In this document: positions 23,737 through 31,770 of the stretch, piece after piece | Layout of the letters: every line of letters starts with the position of its first letter | How positions within the stretch are numbered: the first letter of the stretch is position 1 | From: Holosporaceae bacterium | GTDB lineage: Bacteria > Pseudomonadota > Alphaproteobacteria > UBA3830 | Direction: 5' to 3' | DNA: 34,180 bases | Assembly: GCA_031258475.1 (NCBI GenBank) | Contig: JAIRMS010000046.1 | Location: forward strand, 1-34,180 | Made by a program: the position numbers and the translations under genes | The notes under the pieces: model-generated | Database searches by the model: none | What the model was told of the DNA's origin: nothing | What the model saw: only the letters and a program-made list of their open reading frames with translations

Positions 23737-25122
23737 ATGAGGAAAGTTGTATTATTCGTAGCTGCGGTATTCTGTTTCGCCGGTTCGGATTGCGTTACCC
23801 TGAAGATTACCTGTCGATCCAAGGGAATGGAATTGGTCTTACTTAAAGAAGCGATCGACGAATGGATAAAAGAGACCGGCAACGAGCATAAGGTGGAAGT
23901 CGTTACCCTTCCACACGCCAGCAATGAATGCTTTGCACTCTATCAACAATGGTTTAGCGCAAAATCTTTTGATGTTGACGCTTTGCAGATGGATGTCGCT
24001 TGGATCGGTGGATTTTCGGAACATTTGACTGATCTAAGCGAATATTACGAACCAAACAAAATAGACGAAGAGGATTTTTTTGACGCAATCAAAAACGTTA
24101 TATACGTTGAAAAAAAAATGGTCGCGTTTCCGCTATACGCAGATTGCGGCATCATATATTATCGCACTGATTTACTGAGCAAATACGGGAAGCCTGTTCC
24201 GGCAACCTGGCAGGAGCTTTATGCAACGGCTGAATACATTCAAAACGAGGAACGCAAAAATCCAGAAAAGAAGAACAGATTCTATGGATTCGTCTTTCAA
24301 GCTAAAGCCTTTGAAGTTTTAACGTGTAATTTTATCGAGGCCATAGATTCGTTTGGCGGAGCGATTGTTACCAACGGAATAGCTACCATTAGCTCAAAAG
24401 AGGGAATCGACGCCACTCTATTTTTGATAGACTGCCTGAGAAATATTTCCCCAAGAAGCGTCCTAAACTATTCGGAAGAAGACGCCCGTGGAGTATTCCA
24501 ATCTGGAAACGCTGTATTTATGAGAAATTGGCCGTATGCATGGTCATTGCTGAATGATCCATCGACGGCTGTTGCCGGAAAAGTCGGAGTAATACCAATT
24601 CCACCAAGCGAAAATGGAGGAAAAGCGTCCGGAGTTCTTGGCGGGTGGTATATGACCGTTTCTAAGTATTCCAGGCATAAAAAATACGCAGTAGATTTGA
24701 TAAAATATTTAACAAGTAAAGCTCAGCAGCGTCGACGATCACAGCATTCCTATCTGCCAACATTCAAAAGTTTATACAAAGACGCCGAGGTCGTGAAGCG
24801 TAGCCCATTTTTCGCCTATCTGTATGATTCATTGCAAAAGGCAGTTGTAAGACCATCCACAGACTTCAGAAAAAATTATACCAGGGCTAGTAGCGAAATC
24901 TTCAATACGATAAACGACGTGCTCACAGATGGCACTGAGTCCAACATGACTGGAGCAGACGTGAAAAGACAACTGGATCGCTTAAATAGGAAGCTTAATT
25001 CCATCCTGAACAAAGCGAATAACGAAAACAAAGAAGGAGTTTGGCAGCAGATCAAATCCAAGGTAAGAAAATTTTTAGGTTTCGCGGATGATGAAGTTAA
25101 AGCCGACAAAACAAAAAATTAG
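23737..25122 (+). CDS. CUT1-type sugar ABC transporter substrate-binding protein
   Basis: A 461-residue extracellular solute-binding protein (family 1, maltose/trehalose type) that would deliver a sugar or oligosaccharide to the permeases encoded next. ATG 23737 is preceded by GGAG at good spacing and begins the signal peptide M-R-K-V-V-L-F-V-A-A-V-F-C-F-A; the earlier ATG at 23719 overlaps the aspS stop and would add six residues. Family segments: D-V-D-A-L-Q-M-D-V-A-W-I-G near 90, V-A-F-P-L-Y-A-D-C-G-I-I-Y-Y-R-T-D near 130, P-A-T-W-Q-E-L, the F-Q-S-G-N-A-V-F-M-R-N-W-P-Y segment and G-V-L-G-G-W-Y. The C-terminus has an extra basic/helical ~60 residues. Substrate is not readable. Confidence 0.85.
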   Translation: MRKVVLFVAAVFCFAGSDCVTLKITCRSKGMELVLLKEAIDEWIKETGNEHKVEVVTLPHASNECFALYQQWFSAKSFDVDALQMDVAWIGGFSEHLTDLSEYYEPNKIDEEDFFDAIKNVIYVEKKMVAFPLYADCGIIYYRTDLLSKYGKPVPATWQELYATAEYIQNEERKNPEKKNRFYGFVFQAKAFEVLTCNFIEAIDSFGGAIVTNGIATISSKEGIDATLFLIDCLRNISPRSVLNYSEEDARGVFQSGNAVFMRNWPYAWSLLNDPSTAVAGKVGVIPIPPSENGGKASGVLGGWYMTVSKYSRHKKYAVDLIKYLTSKAQQRRRSQHSYLPTFKSLYKDAEVVKRSPFFAYLYDSLQKAVVRPSTDFRKNYTRASSEIFNTINDVLTDGTESNMTGADVKRQLDRLNRKLNSILNKANNENKEGVWQQIKSKVRKFLGFADDEVKADKTKN

Positions 25123-26014
25123 GAAAGCAGGTTACTCCAATTGGTTGTTTCTTGCACCCTGCTTGATAGTATTGGCGGTGTGTGCTGGGTGGCCGTTGCT
25201 GCGTACAATATTTTTCAGTTTTACCGATGCCGCGCTTGATAATCTGCAGGAAATAAATTTTGTTGGGATTGATAATTTCATTTCTCTGGCAAGAGATCAG
25301 GAATGGTGGAAGGCGGTTCTAAATACATTCATAATCGTTGTCGTTTCCGTGCCTCTCGAAACGTTTTTCGGAATGATAATTGCTCTCATTCTTCATAAAA
25401 ATTTCAAAGGGCGCGGATGGATGCGGGCAATTGTTCTTGTTCCATGGACAATTCCCACAATTGTCTCGGCTCGTATGTGGGCGTGGATGCTAAACGATGC
25501 ATATGGAATAGTTAACGAACTCCTGCTGAGATTTTCCATTATAGACGCTCCAATTCCGTGGATAGCGTCCAATACTTTGAGCATGATTTCCATAATTTTG
25601 GTCGATGTTTGGAAGACAACTCCGTACATGGCTCTCCTGCTGCTGGCGGGATTGCAATCGCTGCCGCAGGATTGTTTCGAAGCGGCCGAAGTGGACAGCG
25701 TTCCGTTCATGAAAGTGCTGGAAAAAATCATACTTCCTCTCATGAGACCGACTATAATTGTGGCAATGATCTTCAGAACGCTGGACGCTGTAAGAATTTT
25801 CGATCTGGTTTATGTGCTCAGTAGCGGAAGCAGCGCGAACGCTACGATGTCGGTTTACGCAAGAAAGCATCTGGTGGATTACGCCGACGTTGGATATGGA
25901 TCTGCGGCCGCCACAGTCTTACTTTTCTTTATCGTTTTTCTGGGACTTGTATATGCCCCACTTTATAAAAGAAAACTGCAGAGTTTAGATGAACATGGAA
26001 AACTTTATAAATAA
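25088..26014 (+). CDS. Sugar ABC transporter permease, MalF/UgpA type
   Basis: A 308-residue, six-helix inner-membrane permease of the CUT1 class. The coupling-helix EAA loop is E-A-A-E-V-D-S-V-P-F at 198-207, ending I-L-P at 215-217; the usual Gly of the loop is Ser204. It begins 35 bp inside the end of the binding-protein gene and overlaps the next permease gene by 26 bp, so the three are translated as a unit. The partner ATPase is missing from the cluster. Confidence 0.88.
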   Translation: MMKLKPTKQKIRKAGYSNWLFLAPCLIVLAVCAGWPLLRTIFFSFTDAALDNLQEINFVGIDNFISLARDQEWWKAVLNTFIIVVVSVPLETFFGMIIALILHKNFKGRGWMRAIVLVPWTIPTIVSARMWAWMLNDAYGIVNELLLRFSIIDAPIPWIASNTLSMISIILVDVWKTTPYMALLLLAGLQSLPQDCFEAAEVDSVPFMKVLEKIILPLMRPTIIVAMIFRTLDAVRIFDLVYVLSSGSSANATMSVYARKHLVDYADVGYGSAAATVLLFFIVFLGLVYAPLYKRKLQSLDEHGKLYK

Positions 26015-26843
26015 ATGGAAGAAATTTCTAAAGGGCGCAATCTTCTACGGAGCTTGCCTGGTAATAGCTGCCTGTTGTTTGTTTCCTTTTTATTGGGCCA
26101 TAGTTTCGTCGCTAAGAGGAAGCGCAGATTTATTTTCCACGGAAATTTTCCCTTCCCGCATCACTTTTGAAAACTACAGGTACATATTTAACGATATTAC
26201 TTTCGGGCGCTCTTTCTGGAATTCTGTCGTGATAGCTACTTTGACGGCATTGCTAACGCTGGCAATTTGTCTTCTGGCGGCGTATCCGCTGGCGCGAAGC
26301 AGGTTCAAAGGACGGAAACGCGTTCTAATGACGGCGCTGAGCGCCACTACTTTTCCGCATGTGGCTGTTTTGTCCGGAATGTTCGAGATGATTAGAGTTC
26401 TGGATATATACAATGAAAAATCTGCTCTTATTCTTGCGTATATGATTATTACTGTACCGTTTACTCTCTGGACCATGACGAATTTCATGAACAACATCCC
26501 AAAAGATATAGAAGAGGCGGCTGTGATGGACGGAGCCAATCGATACGTTATCCTAACGAAAATATTTCTTCCCATCCTCAGTCCGGCGATAGTTACGACC
26601 GGATTGTTGGCTTTTATCGCAGCCTGGAACGAATTTCTGTTCGCTTTGACTTTTACTCTAACCAATCAGGCCAGAACAGTTCCCGTTTCGTTGGCTTTAT
26701 TTAGCGGAGCTAGTCAACATGAACTACCCTATGGTTTAATTATGGCCGCCAGCGTAGTTGTCACATTTCCTTTGGTTCTATTGGTGGTCGTCTTTCAGCG
26801 CAGAATAATATCGGGATTAACAGCCGGATCTGTAAAGGGATAA
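25989..26843 (+). CDS. Sugar ABC transporter permease, MalG/UgpE type
   Basis: A 284-residue six-helix permease forming the heteromeric channel with the upstream MalF-type subunit. The EAA loop is canonical: E-E-A-A-V-M-D-G-A-N near 175-184, then I-F-L-P-I-L-S-P-A at 192-200. F-P-F-Y-W-A-I-V-S-S-L at 32-42 and A-A-W-N-E-F-L-F-A-L-T are typical MalG-family segments. After its stop come 16 bp and then copy 2 of the 146-bp repeat rather than a MalK/UgpC-type ATPase gene. Confidence 0.9.
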   Translation: MNMENFINKWKKFLKGAIFYGACLVIAACCLFPFYWAIVSSLRGSADLFSTEIFPSRITFENYRYIFNDITFGRSFWNSVVIATLTALLTLAICLLAAYPLARSRFKGRKRVLMTALSATTFPHVAVLSGMFEMIRVLDIYNEKSALILAYMIITVPFTLWTMTNFMNNIPKDIEEAAVMDGANRYVILTKIFLPILSPAIVTTGLLAFIAAWNEFLFALTFTLTNQARTVPVSLALFSGASQHELPYGLIMAASVVVTFPLVLLVVVFQRRIISGLTAGSVKG

Positions 26844-26859
26844 TACGAAGTAGACCTAA

Positions 26860-27005
26860 TAGACCTCTTTCGAAACCGAGTAATTTCGAGGAATTTTCAG
26901 GCGTTACCTGAGCGCAGAACCGCAGCGTACTTGAAGTACGTGAGGATTCGAGCACTGGAACAACGCAAAAATTACCGAAAGGACGATGGTTACGAAAGAG
27001 GTCTA
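26860..27005. repeat. 146-bp palindromic element, copy 2
   Basis: Same length and boundaries as 21680-21825; the terminal repeats differ at one position (TAGACCTCTTTCGAAAC ... GTTACGAAAGAGGTCTA). Central hairpin CGTAC / GTACG at 26926-26930 and 26936-26940. A partial duplication of the end (TAGACCTAA) precedes it at 26851. Its last three bases supply the TAG stop of the convergent glycosyltransferase gene. Confidence 0.85.
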
Positions 27006-27938
27006 ATGAAAGACCTTGTGATAGGCCAGATAGTTGAGTTTTTTGACCTCTATATGAGTTCGACCAATGCCGTCCAGGATAACTCCGCATGTAAAACTCA
27101 AAAACGAGAACAACATTATCCCCATTGATAGAACAGCGGTCGGCAGTCTTGGCACCAGTCCGCTCTCTATGAATGTAATTATTATGGGATAGGATATTCC
27201 AACGGACATCAAAAATAATATCAGAGAAATTAGGCTGAAAAAGAACAATGGTTTTATCTCTTTTAGTAATCTAATGATACTGACGAGGATTTTGAATCCG
27301 TCTCCCAGTGTATTCAATTTACTGTGAGAATTTGTCGGTCTTTCGAGATATGTGGAATTAATTTCTGCATAGGGAATATCCAACGTTAGTGCATGAATTG
27401 ATAGCTCAGCTTCTATATCGAATCCGTTGGTCATAACCGGAAATGTTTTCACAAATCTTCTGGAAAAAACCCGGTATCCCGAAAAAATATCCTGAAATGC
27501 GCTATCGAATAATATTTTTAGGATGAAATTAAACATTTTGTTGCCAAATTTGTGTCCACTTCTGTAAGCCGTTTCAGATTTTTCCTGGCGAATGGCCACA
27601 ACCATATCCACTTTTTCTCGAATTAGAGCATTAATCATTTTTGGGGCATCCGCCGCCGTGTAGGTGGAATCGCCGTCCACCATTGCGTATACATCGGCCT
27701 CAATATCGTAAAACATTCTGCGGACAACGTTGCCTTTTCCCCTGATTTTCGCCGTCCTAACCGAGGCTCCGGCTTCTTTGGCAAGCTCGGCGGTGTTATC
27801 CTCAGAACGGTTGTCATAGACGTAGATATCAGCGGTTGGCAGATATTTTTTGAATGATGTTACAACTTCAGCAATGGTGTTCGCCTCGTTGTAGCAGGGA
27901 ATAAGCACGGCAATGTTTATAGATTCCAGCGTTTTCAT
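27003..27938 (-). CDS. GT2 family glycosyltransferase, dolichyl-phosphate-mannose-synthase-like
   Basis: A 311-residue family 2 enzyme: L-I-P-C-Y-N-E-A at 12-19, DNRSEDNT at 42-49, the metal-binding D-G-D at 88-90, the F-S-G-Y-R-V-F-S-R acceptor block at 152-160, and two C-terminal membrane helices (about 231-258 and 264-288). It probably makes a polyprenyl-phosphate-linked sugar or acts in surface-glycan assembly. It differs from the GtrB-like enzyme at 2286 (no R-G-x-S-K-W motif). The stop codon is contributed by the end of the 146-bp repeat, but the protein length looks normal. It lies 71 bp after ampG on the same strand. Confidence 0.85.
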   Translation of the reverse strand: MKTLESINIAVLIPCYNEANTIAEVVTSFKKYLPTADIYVYDNRSEDNTAELAKEAGASVRTAKIRGKGNVVRRMFYDIEADVYAMVDGDSTYTAADAPKMINALIREKVDMVVAIRQEKSETAYRSGHKFGNKMFNFILKILFDSAFQDIFSGYRVFSRRFVKTFPVMTNGFDIEAELSIHALTLDIPYAEINSTYLERPTNSHSKLNTLGDGFKILVSIIRLLKEIKPLFFFSLISLILFLMSVGISYPIIITFIESGLVPRLPTAVLSMGIMLFSFLSFTCGVILDGIGRTHIEVKKLNYLAYHKVFH

Positions 27939-28009
27939 AGATATATAGAAGCACGCAGCTGGTTAATAAACTGATAAAATCGATTTGTCACCGATTTGAA
28001 GCCATGGAT

Positions 28010-29371
28010 CTATTTGTTCGCCACCGCAACCCGACGAACAGGTGCAGTTTTTCTTCGTCTCGTCATACCCTGCAGAATTACCAGACTCGGAATGAATACA
28101 AAAGGAATAAACAAGAAGAAATTGGTCCACCCCAGTGCGTCGGCCATTGCTCCGGAAATCGTTCGGGATATGGTTCCTCCTAGCTCATAGAATGCCCATA
28201 GCAGTGCATACTGAGTTGAGGCGTAGTTTTTTTTATTGCAGAGACTATACAGAAAAGCAATAAACGCGGTTGCGATGGCGCCGCCGGTGATACTTTCAAC
28301 AAATACCGTTAGATATAATATCGTAACATCATGGCCCACGTAGGAAAGAATCGCGTAGGAAAAACATCCGATCGCGTGGATTATTCCAGCAAAATACATC
28401 GCTCTTTTTGTGCCGAGTCGTTTCACCAGATATCCTCCAACAACCCCTCCGATGAGAGCGGCGATGGTGCCGAATACCTGGACGACGTTCGCTATCTCAA
28501 GTTTGGAAAATCCCATATCTACGTAAAATGGTTTTGCCATTTTTTGTACCATTCTGTCTCCGGCTCTGTATAACATAATTAGGGCAATGGTCTGAGCACA
28601 GCCCTTATATTTTATGAACATTTTAAATGGACAAACGAGGCATTCGAAGATCGTAATCTTCATGGTACGAGTAAACTCAAACGATGATTTTTCTTTTCCT
28701 TCGTAGGATTTTATCATTTCTTCCGTATGTTTATCATTTCTTGCCCCTTGAATTTTCGGTTCGTCTGTGCAGAAAATGAAAATCATGCACAGAAAAATCG
28801 AAAACGCCATGACGGCATATGCGAAATTCCATCCAAAATAATAGGCAAGATAGAGTGTGATGCTCTTCGAGAAAAACATGCCGACTTTGTATCCAAATAC
28901 AAAAATTCCGGCGATGGGACCGAACATTTTTGTGCTTGCTTTATCCAGCTGATATGCGTAAAGAGATATGTCCTGGCAGCCGTCGGCAAAAGCCACTAGG
29001 GAAACATATAGCGCCAGACTAACCATGTTGGTCTGCGGATTGGAGGCGGCTATTCCGCTCAGTCCCGCAAACAGCAGCACCTGACTGGCTATGGCCCAGC
29101 CGCGTCGTCGACCGAAAATTTTTGATAGAATCGGAAAATCCATCTTTTCGATAAAGGGAGCCCAGAGAAATTTTAGCGCGAATGGCCATTGTAGAAGAGT
29201 AAAAAACCCGATTGCAGTGTTGGATACTCCGCACTCTTTCAGCCACAAATCCAAAACCGTCAATCGCAGTAAAAACGGGACTCCGCAGGTAAAACCAGCA
29301 CAAAATCTGACGCTAATTCCAGCACTAAGACAGGTTTTTATAAAATCATCGACGACGGACGTCAATTTCAT
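28010..29371 (-). CDS. ampG: AmpG-type muropeptide MFS permease
   Basis: A 453-residue, 12-helix MFS protein of the AmpG/SLC33-like type, which imports anhydro-muropeptides (GlcNAc-anhMurNAc) for cell-wall recycling. Diagnostic segments: L-R-L-T-V-L-D-L-W-L-K-E-C-G near 37-50, W-P-F-A-L-K-F-L-W-A-P-F-I-E near 63-75, G-R-R-R-G-W at 86-91, A-F-A-D-G-C-Q-D-I-S-L-Y-A-Y near 128-141. Its ATG shares one base with the typA stop (TGATG), indicating coupled translation. Paralogous AmpG-like carriers are frequent in Rickettsiales and may carry other substrates, so the exact substrate is uncertain. Confidence 0.8.
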   Translation of the reverse strand: MKLTSVVDDFIKTCLSAGISVRFCAGFTCGVPFLLRLTVLDLWLKECGVSNTAIGFFTLLQWPFALKFLWAPFIEKMDFPILSKIFGRRRGWAIASQVLLFAGLSGIAASNPQTNMVSLALYVSLVAFADGCQDISLYAYQLDKASTKMFGPIAGIFVFGYKVGMFFSKSITLYLAYYFGWNFAYAVMAFSIFLCMIFIFCTDEPKIQGARNDKHTEEMIKSYEGKEKSSFEFTRTMKITIFECLVCPFKMFIKYKGCAQTIALIMLYRAGDRMVQKMAKPFYVDMGFSKLEIANVVQVFGTIAALIGGVVGGYLVKRLGTKRAMYFAGIIHAIGCFSYAILSYVGHDVTILYLTVFVESITGGAIATAFIAFLYSLCNKKNYASTQYALLWAFYELGGTISRTISGAMADALGWTNFFLFIPFVFIPSLVILQGMTRRRKTAPVRRVAVANK

Positions 29372-31191
29372 CAGGTTAATCTACTCATTCTTTTACGAGT
29401 GATTGGATCCAAATATCTTTTCCTGAGTCTGATGGCCTTTGGAGTAACTTCAACCAGCTCGTCATCCTGAATATATGATAACGCCTGCTCCAATGAAATA
29501 GCTCGCGGCGGAGATAATTTAATATTATCGTCTTTTCCCGAGGCGCGCATGTTCGTCAGCTGCTTTGTTTTTGTGGGATTGACGTCCAATTCATTGTTTT
29601 TGTTATGTTCACCGATAATCATGCCTTCATAGACAGGATCTCCTGGATGAACAAACAAAGTGCCCCGTTCTTCGAGGAAAAAAAGCGCATAGGGAACGGC
29701 ATTTCCCGGAGAATTCGAGACCAAAACGCCTTTCGTTCTTCCTTCTATGGGGCCTTTATGGGGCTCGTATCCACTGAACGACCTGTTCATAATGCCAGTG
29801 CCGCGGGTATCTGTCAAAAATTCGCTGTGGTAGCCAATTAGTCCTCTGGTTGGAATTAAAAACTTCAGTCTCGTTTTTCCCACTCCCGAAGGACGCATAT
29901 CAACCATTGATCCCTTTCGCAGAGTGATTTTCTCAACAATAACTCCGGTGAATTCATCGTCCAAATCAATGTAAAGTTCCTCTATTGGCTCCAGCCTTTG
30001 CCCGGTCGCCTCATCGGTTTTATATAAAACATGGGGACGACTGATGGAAAGTTCGAATCCTTCCCTTCTCATGGTCTCTATTAGAACGCCCAGCTGAAGT
30101 TCTCCACGTCCTGCCACTTCAAAAGAATCCTGCTCGTCCGACCTTTTTACGGAAATTGAAATATTTCCCTCGGCTTCTTTCTGCAATCTATCCCAGATCA
30201 TGCGCGAAGTAAGCTTTTTCCCATCCTGCCCGTTCAGTGGAGAATCATTTATGGAAAATACCATGGAAAGCGTCGGCGGATCGATGGGAATCGCTTTTAT
30301 GGGCGTGAGAACCTCGGTGGAGGCAATGGTGTCGGCGACTGTGGCGATCTGAAGTCCGGCGATGGCTATTATGTCTCCGCATTCGGCATGCTCTATGGGA
30401 ATGCGCTTCAATCCCTCGAATGATAACAACTTTGTGAGCCGCGCCCTCTCGACGATACCGCCATTTTCGCGAATGGCATGCACAGAATTATTGATGGATG
30501 CAGCACCCTTTAGGATTTTCCCCGTCAGAACTCGACCAAGGTATTGATCATAATCTAGCATAGTGACCAACATCTGGAACGGAGCGCTTTCATCGATTTC
30601 CGGTGAATTTATATGGTTTATGATCATTTCAAACAGTGGAGCTAGATCTTTGCGTTCGTCATCCTGATTTTTTACCGCCCATCCGTTTCGTCCGGAGGCA
30701 TAGATAATGGGAAAATCCAGCTGCTCTTCGGAGGCTCCAAGAGCGACAAAAAGGTCGAATATCTCGTCCACGACTTCATTTACGCGAGCATCTGGCTTAT
30801 CTATCTTGTTTATCACAACGATCGGCCTCAATCCCAGCGCCAGAGCCTTGTTCAGCACGAATTTTGTCTGTGGCATTGGCCCCTCTGACGCGTCGACCAG
30901 AAGGAGAACCCCGTCCACCATGCTTAAAATGCGCTCAACTTCCCCGCCGAAATCGGCGTGCCCAGGGGTGTCTATTATGTTTAATTTCGTGTTATTCCAG
31001 ACGAAACTCGTGCATTTGGCCAGAATCGTGATGCCGCGCTCTCTTTCCAGATCATTGTAATCCATGGCGCAGGTTTCTATTTGCTGATTATCCCTGAATA
31101 ATCCGCTCTGCCTAAACATTGCATCCACAAGCGTGGTTTTGCCATGATCGACGTGGGCGATAATGGCCAGATTTCTGAGTTCCCGAGACAA
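29371..31191 (-). CDS. typA: Translational GTPase TypA/BipA
   Basis: A 606-residue ribosome-binding GTPase of the EF-G family involved in 50S assembly and stress adaptation. G1 A-H-V-D-H-G-K-T-T at 12-20, switch I R-G-I-T-I at 52-56, G3 DTPGH at 74-78, G4 NKID at 128-131. Domains II, III and V and the TypA-specific C-terminal domain are present (R-G-L-I-G-Y-H-S-E-F and G-T-G-I-M-N-R-S-F). The start is TTG at 31191, giving the canonical M-S-R-E-L-R-N-L-A-I-I; GGAG lies eight bases upstream. Confidence 0.96.
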   Translation of the reverse strand: MSRELRNLAIIAHVDHGKTTLVDAMFRQSGLFRDNQQIETCAMDYNDLERERGITILAKCTSFVWNNTKLNIIDTPGHADFGGEVERILSMVDGVLLLVDASEGPMPQTKFVLNKALALGLRPIVVINKIDKPDARVNEVVDEIFDLFVALGASEEQLDFPIIYASGRNGWAVKNQDDERKDLAPLFEMIINHINSPEIDESAPFQMLVTMLDYDQYLGRVLTGKILKGAASINNSVHAIRENGGIVERARLTKLLSFEGLKRIPIEHAECGDIIAIAGLQIATVADTIASTEVLTPIKAIPIDPPTLSMVFSINDSPLNGQDGKKLTSRMIWDRLQKEAEGNISISVKRSDEQDSFEVAGRGELQLGVLIETMRREGFELSISRPHVLYKTDEATGQRLEPIEELYIDLDDEFTGVIVEKITLRKGSMVDMRPSGVGKTRLKFLIPTRGLIGYHSEFLTDTRGTGIMNRSFSGYEPHKGPIEGRTKGVLVSNSPGNAVPYALFFLEERGTLFVHPGDPVYEGMIIGEHNKNNELDVNPTKTKQLTNMRASGKDDNIKLSPPRAISLEQALSYIQDDELVEVTPKAIRLRKRYLDPITRKRMSRLT

Positions 31192-31225
31192 CTGTTTTAC
31201 TCCGAGATTTGGTGATAGAGGTTAC

Positions 31226-31254
31226 CTTATACCACAAAAATATTTATTTGTCAA
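31226..31254 (-). promoter_or_regulatory. Strong sigma70 promoter for typA-ampG
   Basis: On the minus strand, a perfect TTGACA (31249-31254), exactly 17 bp, TATAAG (31226-31231), about 35 bp before the TTG start. The transposase remnant begins only a few bases upstream of the -35 box. Confidence 0.65.
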
Positions 31255-31258
31255 GCCT

Positions 31259-31431
31259 TTTGTGTATGCCGGGGTCGACAACCAAAGATATAGATGTAAA
31301 ATCTGTAATCGAGTACAAATAGGAAAAGACAATAGAAAGAAGTACGGCGAAGAAGAAGAAAGAAAAATGGCTCTAAAATTGTATTTGGAAGGCTATGGAT
31401 TCAGAATGATTGCGCGACCTTGGCCGCGCAA
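31259..31431 (+). pseudogene. IS1-like transposase N-terminal fragment
   Basis: The + frame reads N-Q-R-Y-R-C-K-I-C-N-R-V-Q-I-G, then R-K-K-Y, then E-R-K-M-A-L-K-L-Y-L-E-G-Y-G-F-R-M-I-A-R. This matches the zinc-finger end and first helix-turn-helix helix of IS1-family (InsA-type) transposases. After M-I-A-R similarity stops and no catalytic domain follows. No start codon with a ribosome site is evident. It fills much of the typA-acpP gap (31192-31520). It is a different family from the remnant at the left edge. Confidence 0.65.
31410..31431. repeat. GC-rich hairpin between transposase fragment and acpP
   Basis: TTGCGCG (31410-31416) pairs perfectly with CGCGCAA (31425-31431), and CC/GG pair inside the loop. 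It marks where transposase similarity ends. No T-run follows, so it may be an element end rather than a terminator. Confidence 0.45.
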
Positions 31432-31520
31432 TATCGGTATGCCGCAAGTTTTTCAAACTATTTTAATTGGGGCTGTTTTGTGATACTCTTCGCTCCGCGT
31501 TTATAAAAAAAGGAAACGAT

Positions 31521-31760
31521 ATGAGTGAAAATGTAACTGATAAAGTTAAAGCAATTATTGCGGATAAGTTGGGTGTGGACGCCTCCAAGGTCGTTGATAG
31601 CGCCAGGTTTATTGATGATTTGGGTGCCGATAGCCTCGACACAGTCGAGCTTGTCATGGCACTGGAAGAAGAATTTGGCATTGAAATTTCAAATTCTGAA
31701 GGTCAGGATATTCAATCGGTGAAAGACGCTATATCATTTATACAAGATAAGTGCAAATAG
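31521..31760 (+). CDS. acpP: Acyl carrier protein
   Basis: A 79-residue acidic carrier for growing fatty acyl chains. The 4'-phosphopantetheine site is Ser38 in D-D-L-G-A-D-S-L-D-T-V-E. ATG 31521 has AGGA seven bases upstream; the longer in-frame ORF from 31467 adds a non-homologous leader. It is 10 bp upstream of fabF, the conserved acpP-fabF order, and its product is the substrate carrier for FabF and (indirectly) for lipid A synthesis. Confidence 0.97.
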   Translation: MSENVTDKVKAIIADKLGVDASKVVDSARFIDDLGADSLDTVELVMALEEEFGIEISNSEGQDIQSVKDAISFIQDKCK

Positions 31761-31770
31761 GCATTGCAGC

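Noticed and set aside
26761..27090. Minus-strand ORF of 109 codons across repeat copy 2
   Set aside because: Same reason; it overlaps the ends of two convincing convergent genes in other frames.
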